This document shows, piece by piece, positions 58,734 through 64,000 of a stretch of 64,000 nt of DNA. Within the stretch, counting starts at the first letter, position 1. The number at the start of each line of letters is the position of its first letter. This stretch comes from a virus. The DNA lies in the IMG/VR virus record IMGVR_UViG_3300033153_008203, positions 1-64,000 of that record. The stretch is one strand, 5' to 3'. The position numbers and the translations under genes are program-made. The notes under the pieces are model-generated. The model did not search any database and was not told where the DNA came from. It saw only the letters and a list, made by a program, of their open reading frames with translations.

Positions 58734-59407
58734 TACATCCTTACAGGCGCTGCAGCTGCTCTAAGCCAGGCTTCGTCAACCACCTTTTTAAATGTTTGAA
58801 GTCCACCAACAACCTCAGTCAATACTAAAGTAACAAGACTCTCTTCCTCATTAGCATCTGTAGCAGGATTGACTCTCATTGTAATAGATTTTAAATCGTT
58901 ACCCATTGCTACTATGGCACCTTCTTGCTGAATATAGGTATAGTCCTGACCATATGTTTTGATTGAAAAGGTATACTCAAAAGGAGCTGTTGAAGGATCG
59001 CTAATTATAATGTTTATAGCTACGCCTTTATATGTAGGAGTATGCTCAATCTCTACTCCATTATCGCTAGTGAATTTAGGTTTACCATTAGATACATCAG
59101 GTAATGCACTGTCTCCACCAAGATATTTAAAGCTAATCCCTTTGTTATCTTTGTATTTTATCTTACATAGATGCTTGTTGGTTTCACCGGAATCTGTAAA
59201 TCTAAGCTCACCATATCTACCACGATTCACCTGATGAGTTGTCACTCCATCAACGACAGAATCTATGCTCATATCACAAGGGACGAACGATCCGTCTTCC
59301 TGTATATCGTTCAGACCATTTTGAAAGGTAGTGCCTATAATAGGTTTGCCATTCTGGAACCTACCAGTTGAACTTTCATTAATATCCCAATCCTTATGCT
59401 TAATCAT
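58733..59407 (-). CDS. Virion-type structural protein
   Basis: 224 residues, beta-rich with an alanine-rich end (AWLRAAAAPVRM). Nothing specific recognised. Its start overlaps the stop of the GIY-YIG pseudogene (TAATG). Confidence 0.58.
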   Translation of the reverse strand: MIKHKDWDINESSTGRFQNGKPIIGTTFQNGLNDIQEDGSFVPCDMSIDSVVDGVTTHQVNRGRYGELRFTDSGETNKHLCKIKYKDNKGISFKYLGGDSALPDVSNGKPKFTSDNGVEIEHTPTYKGVAINIIISDPSTAPFEYTFSIKTYGQDYTYIQQEGAIVAMGNDLKSITMRVNPATDANEEESLVTLVLTEVVGGLQTFKKVVDEAWLRAAAAPVRM

Positions 59408-60047
59408 TATACGTACCTCATACTAGTGTTATTTTTTAAATCTCCTCGTAGCTTTGCCGCTAGTTGTGTCCTAGAGGTACCTAAAAGCTTTGCTGCATCT
59501 GCTATACTATTAAAAACTCTACTTCCAGCTACACAGATCACTTTGATTGACTTTGCATTATTTTTTTTCATTTCTTGCTTAGACTTATCCGTGTGCTTTA
59601 TCCCAAGTTTAGCAAGACTATCATTCTTCCTGTGTTCATCAGTGTGTTTTATCCCAAGCTTAGCCTCGCTCATTTTCTTCTTTGATTCATCGCTATGCTT
59701 CCTTCCAGCTATAGCAATACTTAGCTTATGTTTAGGCTCGTTGGATAGCTTGCCTGACCTATCATATGTTCCTATTAATTTGCAGTTCAAGCCTTTGTCT
59801 TCTATTACACTATGTAGATCTTGATAGAAACGTTCTCTTTCGTTTAGAGATGTTCGCTACACAGTTCTATTATTTCAAGCATGTGATTTTCTACGCCATG
59901 TTTTTTAAATGACCTATACAATCTAGTCTGCTCTTTGCAATCTAACCGCACATACTTTTTAAATCTTTTCTCTATATTTACAGACTGGCCAATATACACT
60001 CGTCCTGACGGACTCGTTATCTTGTATATTCCTTGCTTCTTATTCAT
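59407..60047 (-). pseudogene. GIY-YIG homing endonuclease with NUMOD3-like repeats, frameshifted
   Basis: The first frame (59844-60047) has GIYKITSPSGRVYIGQSVNI and RFKKYV, the GIY-YIG core. Near 59850 it runs into a stop after ELCSEHL; shifting one base continues SLNERERFYQDLHSVIEDKG and then the frame from 59790, with NUMOD3-like repeats (RKHSDESKKKMSEAKLGIKH, KHTDKSKQEM) and a helix-turn-helix end (AKLLGTSRTQLAAKLRG). One frameshift thus splits an otherwise complete enzyme. It lies between virion and lysis genes. Confidence 0.78.
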
Positions 60048-60053
60048 AGGTCC

Positions 60054-60467
60054 TTATAACAATAATAACAGTGTTAATAGTATACTGGCGCCTGCACTCT
60101 TGAAGTCAATCTTCCACCAAGGAAGCTCACCACAATCAACTGAATCTTCAACACAAGTTGAATACTTTTTTTTCCAGGCTCCTGCTTGCTTATCTTTTAT
60201 CTTAAAGTTATCATCGCACTTATCGTATTGCACAGAAAAATTGTCAGCTCTTTGTTTTTCTATTTCTAGTATATTGCTAAGAACTATGATCTTCTTGTTC
60301 TTAGTGATAATATTGTCTCTGCAAGCGCTAAACTCTGCGATAAGCTCTTTTGATTTTTCTATGTTTAGCTTTACTTTACTGTTACTTGCCATCGACGATG
60401 ATGTCGTCGCAAATATCAAAGCCAATATCACTAAACCCTTTACAAGCCTCTTCGACAGTCTTAACAT
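60054..60467 (-). CDS. Secreted coiled-coil protein, second spanin-like component
   Basis: 137 residues. A signal-type hydrophobic stretch (about 8-24, LVKGLVILALIFATTSS), an extended helical periplasmic part with several Cys, and a second hydrophobic end (SAGASILLTLLLLL). It overlaps the Rz-like gene by 86 bases, as spanin genes often do. Whether it works as outer-membrane spanin is uncertain, since no lipobox was found. Confidence 0.55.
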   Translation of the reverse strand: MLRLSKRLVKGLVILALIFATTSSSMASNSKVKLNIEKSKELIAEFSACRDNIITKNKKIIVLSNILEIEKQRADNFSVQYDKCDDNFKIKDKQAGAWKKKYSTCVEDSVDCGELPWWKIDFKSAGASILLTLLLLL

Positions 60468-60822
60468 ATTCTAGCATCTCCATATAGTCTTTTGATTCTA
60501 CATCTCCACCACTGTTTAAAGCATCGTATGCTGTCCATAGGTCTTGAAGTTTTTTATCTAACTCTTTGTTATCTTTTTTTAATCTATTTATCCAGTCAAG
60601 ATTATCTTCAAGCTTTGGTTTATCTTTCTCTATTCGTAAAGCATCTTCAGAAAGCGTTAAAGCAGCCTCTAAACGATTAGACTTACCTCTATAGTGATTG
60701 GCTGACCAAGAAGTTGTTGCTATTCCAAGAATACAAAAGATAATAACAATGTCTTTCTTAGATAGGTTTAAATTCTTTAGAAAACCTGTTATATTATTAA
60801 CTATCGCTACGATATCAAACAT
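60382..60822 (-). CDS. Rz-like inner-membrane spanin
   Basis: 146 residues. An N-terminal membrane helix (about 24-40, IVIIFCILGIATTSW) and a long coiled coil (45-110) facing the periplasm match Rz-type spanins. It lies directly downstream of a holin-like gene and near an amidase, in the order expected for a lysis cassette. Confidence 0.65.
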   Translation of the reverse strand: MFDIVAIVNNITGFLKNLNLSKKDIVIIFCILGIATTSWSANHYRGKSNRLEAALTLSEDALRIEKDKPKLEDNLDWINRLKKDNKELDKKLQDLWTAYDALNSGGDVESKDYMEMLEYVKTVEEACKGFSDIGFDICDDIIVDGK

Positions 60823-60825
60823 TGT

Positions 60826-61059
60826 TTATTCCTTGTCTTTCCATGCTTTTATAAGCTCTATAAACATTGGAATCTTTTTCCAACCATTATATAGCAATAA
60901 AAAACCAAGTGCATAAAGATGGAGTATCTTAATATCTTCTCCAATCCACCATGTGTGTACAGCAGGGATAAGAGTTAACCACAGAGTTACTCTGCCGATA
61001 CTCATATTTTTATTCTTACCTTCACAAAATAACGTATTAGGCTTCCAGAAAATTGCCAT
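60826..61059 (-). CDS. Holin-like small membrane protein
   Basis: 77 residues from ATG 61059, behind GGAGG. A longer frame to 61143 only shadows the HNH pseudogene. Two hydrophobic segments (RVTLWLTLIPAVHTWWIG and ILHLYALGFLLLYNG) and a charged end (IKAWKDKE) suit a small holin. Position between amidase and spanin genes supports this. The HNH pseudogene end overlaps its first 23 bases. Confidence 0.6.
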   Translation of the reverse strand: MAIFWKPNTLFCEGKNKNMSIGRVTLWLTLIPAVHTWWIGEDIKILHLYALGFLLLYNGWKKIPMFIELIKAWKDKE

Positions 61060-61701
61060 CTTGCCCTCCAAGTCCAGGATTAAATTTATTACCTTTACTA
61101 TTGTTTTCTGTTTTAGTGATGATTTGCAGATTCGTATGTACATGAAAACCAGAAACCAGCTTACCTTGTAGTGGCACTATATGATCAACAACAAATTTCT
61201 CAGTACAGCCTGCAACTTTAGGGCTAGGTTGATTTCCTCACAGTCACAATAGATTTCTTTTATTTTGTCTATATCTGCCCATAACGGCATAGCATTTAGT
61301 TTTGCTGCTTGATATTTTCTGACCAAAGCATTTACTTTTCCCTTATTGTTTTGCCTATACTGTTTGCCATACTCTAATATTCTACGCTTATTCTTTACAT
61401 AGTATTCTGCAGAGTCATTAGGGTCCCTTTCATCATGATATTTTTTAAAACGCTCCTCATTGCTTTCTCTATATCTTTTACTGTATTCTAAAAAATATTC
61501 TCTATTATTTTTGCGATACTCTATGTAATAATCTTTATGTTTGTTTCTATAGGCCTTATTCTTTATTCTCATACATGCTTTGCATTCTGTTGCAATTCTT
61601 TTTTCATTCTTGCGACCTTTCCTAATATAGAATTCTTTCAATGCTAATTCAGGCCCATCTGTGTGTACACATTCATCTTTGTTCTTGCATACCTTAGTCA
61701 T
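61037..61701 (-). pseudogene. HNH homing endonuclease, frameshifted in the active domain
   Basis: The first frame (61177-61701) has CKACMRIKNKAY, repeated Y-x-x-x-N helices, and KLNAMPLWADIDKIKEIYCD, then drifts to a stop. One base change at about 61225 (LALK for LAAK) restores KVAGCTEKFVVDHIVPLQGK and LVSGFHVHTNLQIIT down to a TAA at 61037. The HNH catalytic part is thus out of frame. It lies between amidase and holin genes. Confidence 0.78.
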
Positions 61702-62176
61702 TTTTAAATCCTATATCATCCATAAACTTGCATACAGGAAACGATGACCCTGGATCTACTTTACGATTTGGACAGAGTTCGCTGTGAGTGTTAATCGATT
61801 TTATCTCATGCCTATCACACAATCCTTTAACTAGCTCAACTCCAGCATTATATTGAGCTTTTCCTAAGTATGGTTCTTTAATTCTTTCTACGAATGTCCC
61901 ATATGTGTGTAGCCCTGCTACTAAGAATTCTACGCCTATACTGTTCATATTATGACCTTTGCAATGCCAAGCTACCTGATCATCTTCTCTACACTTGATA
62001 ATTACTCCTGTAGGGGTTATAAGATAATGTGCTGATAGACCTATTTTTTTAAGAAATTCCGGCGCATAATAATCGTTGCCTTCTGTATCTATAAATTCAC
62101 CCATACTGTGTATCACTATTAAGGAAGGCGTCTGTTTTCCTCCCCCATTGTCTGATGGTATATTTGCTACTCTCAT
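61694..62176 (-). CDS. N-acetylmuramoyl-L-alanine amidase (endolysin)
   Basis: 160 residues. Zinc ligands and neighbours of the T7-lysozyme-like amidase_2 fold are SLIVIHSMG (first His), SAHYLITPTG, WHCKGHNMNSIGVEF and HSELCPNRKVDPGSSFP (last His, Cys). It would cleave the amide bond between MurNAc and the stem peptide. No signal peptide, so release through the holin is expected. It overlaps the HNH pseudogene by 8 bases. Confidence 0.88.
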   Translation of the reverse strand: MRVANIPSDNGGGKQTPSLIVIHSMGEFIDTEGNDYYAPEFLKKIGLSAHYLITPTGVIIKCREDDQVAWHCKGHNMNSIGVEFLVAGLHTYGTFVERIKEPYLGKAQYNAGVELVKGLCDRHEIKSINTHSELCPNRKVDPGSSFPVCKFMDDIGFKND

Positions 62177-62184
62177 ACTGTCTC

Positions 62185-62541
62185 CTAATGATTGTAATAT
62201 ACTTCGCCGATAACTGCTAAGAACTGTGCTGAATTAATCGGCTTACTTATAACCATTATATTATGTTCTATGAAAGTCTGAAGCCCTCTACTGTCACTAT
62301 AAGAAATAATTATCGTAGTTTTTGGCGAGCACTTTTCTATCTTCTGAACCAAGTCTAAGCTATTCATGAATGGTAAACGACTATCTAATAAAATAGCATC
62401 AGGACTTTCATTTTCTATACGACTACAAACATCGGTTGACTTTAGCTCTTCCACTTTTGCATCGCTATACTCTTCATTAATCAAATTCTTTTCGTAATTT
62501 GAATAGAAGCTACTGGCATCTGTCACCCATATCGTACACAT
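62185..62541 (-). CDS. CheY-like receiver-domain protein
   Basis: 118 residues. AILLDSRLPFMNSLDLVQKI has the phospho-acceptor Asp and the typical P-x-x-x-G/S-x-x-L turn; IIISYSDS is the beta4 Ser/Thr region; ISKPINSAQFLAVI has the conserved Lys. The N-terminal acidic pair is reduced (VTDAS). There is no output domain. It lies between the amidase and a coiled-coil membrane protein, an unusual place for a signalling domain. Confidence 0.7.
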   Translation of the reverse strand: MCTIWVTDASSFYSNYEKNLINEEYSDAKVEELKSTDVCSRIENESPDAILLDSRLPFMNSLDLVQKIEKCSPKTTIIISYSDSRGLQTFIEHNIMVISKPINSAQFLAVIGEVYYNH

Positions 62542-62542
62542 A

Positions 62543-62977
62543 TTAGAATCTCCATCCTACTAGCGCTGCGAAGAATCTTAGTAATGCCATTCCAGGATCA
62601 GATCCGGATAGCACTAGTACTATAAGAACCAGTATGATCCCAGCAAGCATTAGCTGCGCAGATAGTATCTTATTGTTTCCTACAAATTTAAAGAATCCAT
62701 CATTGCTTTTGTAGTCATCAAAATCTTTTATGTGGTTTTCAAGCTTCGTTGGTATACCACTCAATTCTTCTTCAAACTCTTTTAGTTTGACAGAGAACTC
62801 AGTAAACTCGCTGACTATACCTTGTAACTGCAAAAGCACGTCCCTAAACTCTTTGCTATGGACACCATACTTTACATATATATCCTGTATGCTATCATGA
62901 AGCTCTTTAAGCTTTACGTCATGAGCCTGTATCCATACTTCTACAGCAGCAACTCTACCACTTATATCATCTGCCAT
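62543..62977 (-). CDS. Coiled-coil protein with C-terminal membrane helix
   Basis: 144 residues. Heptad-rich residues 5-95 are followed by a hydrophobic segment (LMLAGIILVLIVLVLSGSD) and a short second hydrophobic end. It could be a tail-associated or lysis membrane protein. Starts 35 bases after the end of the duplicated virion genes. Confidence 0.62.
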   Translation of the reverse strand: MADDISGRVAAVEVWIQAHDVKLKELHDSIQDIYVKYGVHSKEFRDVLLQLQGIVSEFTEFSVKLKEFEEELSGIPTKLENHIKDFDDYKSNDGFFKFVGNNKILSAQLMLAGIILVLIVLVLSGSDPGMALLRFFAALVGWRF

Positions 62978-63012
62978 AGCGTCATATCTCCTTTATCCAT
63001 TTATTAGTTAAA

Positions 63013-63336
63013 TTACGTTACAAATATATCAACATCTACATCTGTGCCAGTAATCTTTATACTAGCTACAGGGATCTTGTAGACTGAAAACGAAAATGTT
63101 TCAGATGCAGCGACAGGTATGCCCATCATTGATCCATGAACATCTTTTAAATGATTAAGGTAAATGGTTATTGGAGACGTATCATTGTTGGTAATGATTC
63201 CTGTTTTAGCAGGCCTACCAAAATCTATCTCAAAATTAACAGACACTTCTGTCGCGTCAGTCAAGTCGTTATAATACTGAGACATCTGTGTAGAAGGTAC
63301 CTTCCTATCTATTGGTTGTGTATATAGGGTTGCCAT
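63013..63336 (-). CDS. Virion-type protein, tandem copy A
   Basis: 107 residues, beta-rich. It aligns over its full length with the next upstream gene: IDRKVPSTQMSQYYN versus IDRAVPPTYRYQYYD, FGRPAKTGIITNN versus LGRAAKTGLVVNN, and the same VDIFVT end. Likely a small beta-sandwich decoration or fibre protein. Confidence 0.65.
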   Translation of the reverse strand: MATLYTQPIDRKVPSTQMSQYYNDLTDATEVSVNFEIDFGRPAKTGIITNNDTSPITIYLNHLKDVHGSMMGIPVAASETFSFSVYKIPVASIKITGTDVDVDIFVT

Positions 63337-63356
63337 ACTTAATATCCTCTATTCTA

Positions 63357-63680
63357 TTATGTTACAAAAATATCAACGTTTACAGTACTTCCACTTGTTA
63401 TCTTGATCTCGCTTACATTCATTTCATATATAGTAAAAGAGAATGTTCCGCCAACATCAACAGGTACTGGTATCATTGTTCCTAGAATGTCTCTTGAGTA
63501 GTTAAGGTAAACAGATAATGCTCCTGTACCATTATTTACAACAAGCCCAGTCTTAGCAGCTCTACCAAGATCCTCATTAAAATCAACAGTTATCTCTGAA
63601 GCATGAGATATTCCATCGTAATACTGATACCTATATGTAGGTGGAACTGCTCTATCTATCTTTAGTGAATGCGAAGCCAT
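63357..63680 (-). CDS. Virion-type protein, tandem copy B
   Basis: 107 residues behind AAGGAG. Paralogue of copy A at 63013. The motif TTTAATATTATAG lies about 14 bases before its start, so it is the best candidate for a late-promoter-led virion gene in this window. Confidence 0.65.
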   Translation of the reverse strand: MASHSLKIDRAVPPTYRYQYYDGISHASEITVDFNEDLGRAAKTGLVVNNGTGALSVYLNYSRDILGTMIPVPVDVGGTFSFTIYEMNVSEIKITSGSTVNVDIFVT

Positions 63681-63693
63681 GTCTATCTCCTTA

Positions 63694-63706
63694 CTATAAT
63701 ATTAAA
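63694..63706 (-). promoter_or_regulatory. Late-promoter-like motif before virion genes
   Basis: TTTAATATTATAG on the minus strand, followed by AAGGAG and ATG 63680. The only copy of the shared motif found in front of a non-endonuclease gene. Confidence 0.55.
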
Positions 63707-63733
63707 AATCTTTTTTAAGCGTTTGCCTAGTTA

Positions 63734-64000
63734 TTATGGGCGATACGGAGAACCAAACGAAATACCAAATCTATAGACTCTTAGGTCTTCTTGTGTAGCG
63801 TCTATAAAAGATATATCAGTACCATTAAGTGCTGCCAAAGCTGGCGTGGATATTGATGCTATACTTAAACCGCTTCCTTCTTGAGTCCAATCACTTCCAT
63901 CAAACCTATAAACTCTAAGATTATCTGCTGTACTGTCAATAAAAGCTACATCGGTACTATTTAATGCAGCTAATGCTGGACTCGTTGTTCCTGATATACT
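63734..64000 (-). CDS. Repeat-containing virion-type protein, partial
   Basis: The C-terminal 88 residues of a gene that runs past the window edge. Two copies of a 40- to 47-residue repeat are seen: PALAALNSTDVAFIDSTADN then LRVYRFDGSDW, and PALAALNGTDISFIDATQED then LRVYRFG. The repeat plan (A-L-N-x-T-D-x-x-F-I-D, L-R-x-Y-R-F) suggests a beta-propeller-like or fibre repeat. Stop at 63734-63736. Confidence 0.7.
   Translation of the reverse strand, partial: SISGTTSPALAALNSTDVAFIDSTADNLRVYRFDGSDWTQEGSGLSIASISTPALAALNGTDISFIDATQEDLRVYRFGISFGSPYRP

Noticed and set aside
61060-61143. Upstream extension of the holin-like gene
   Set aside because: These 28 codons shadow the HNH pseudogene; GGAGG before ATG 61059 gives a better start.
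1-64000. tRNA genes
   Set aside because: I noticed no cloverleaf-like sequence in the intergenic gaps, but a covariance search was not possible.

Overview
The window looks like part of a large tailed double-stranded DNA bacteriophage genome. It is AT-rich, genes are packed with ATGA and TAATG overlaps, most carry strong AGGAG ribosome sites, and phage replication, nucleotide, homing-endonuclease, lysis and virion-type proteins dominate. No capsid, portal or terminase gene was recognised, so those lie outside the window. The host cannot be named; paired Rz-like lysis proteins weakly suggest a Gram-negative-type envelope.

Layout. About 0.1-43.2 kb is read rightward. 0.1-9 kb holds small unknown genes, a transglycosylase and an SSB-like protein. 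9-18 kb holds AAA+/DUF1257/DUF2997, a MoxR-like ATPase with a VWA partner, and two radical SAM proteins. 18-23.5 kb holds small genes plus a retron-like unit. 24-43 kb is the nucleotide and replication block: class II ribonucleotide reductase, RecA, a DNA polymerase III alpha subunit made from three reading frames, a metallophosphoesterase, primase-helicase, dCTP deaminase, a proteasome-like protein and nucleases. About 43.2-64 kb is read leftward: RusA-like resolvase, a sigma-like factor, a Cas4-like nuclease, a sulfotransferase/methyltransferase/glycosyltransferase cluster, an actin-like protein, fibre-like structural proteins, a lysis cassette and further virion-type proteins.

The strongest candidate for an undescribed system is at 20.13-21.27 kb. 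A compact retron-like reverse transcriptase (YADD, QGAPTSP) is preceded by a 379-nt non-coding element closed by a 7-bp inverted repeat like retron a1/a2. The 5' part of the element has short msr-like hairpins. The 3' part, which a retron would copy into DNA, is GC-rich and holds thirteen different 6-bp palindromes in 147 bp, like an array of restriction sites. A decoy or bait DNA for restriction or methylation enzymes is one hypothesis. A GatB/YqeY-like gene is translationally coupled to the RT.

Other notable points: a split intein in the polymerase with a LAGLIDADG endonuclease gene between its halves; at least six free-standing homing endonuclease genes or remnants, most broken by frameshifts; a shared GTTTAATAYTATA motif before several of these and before one virion-type gene, which may be a late promoter; and two tandem pairs of nearly identical sigma70-type promoters.
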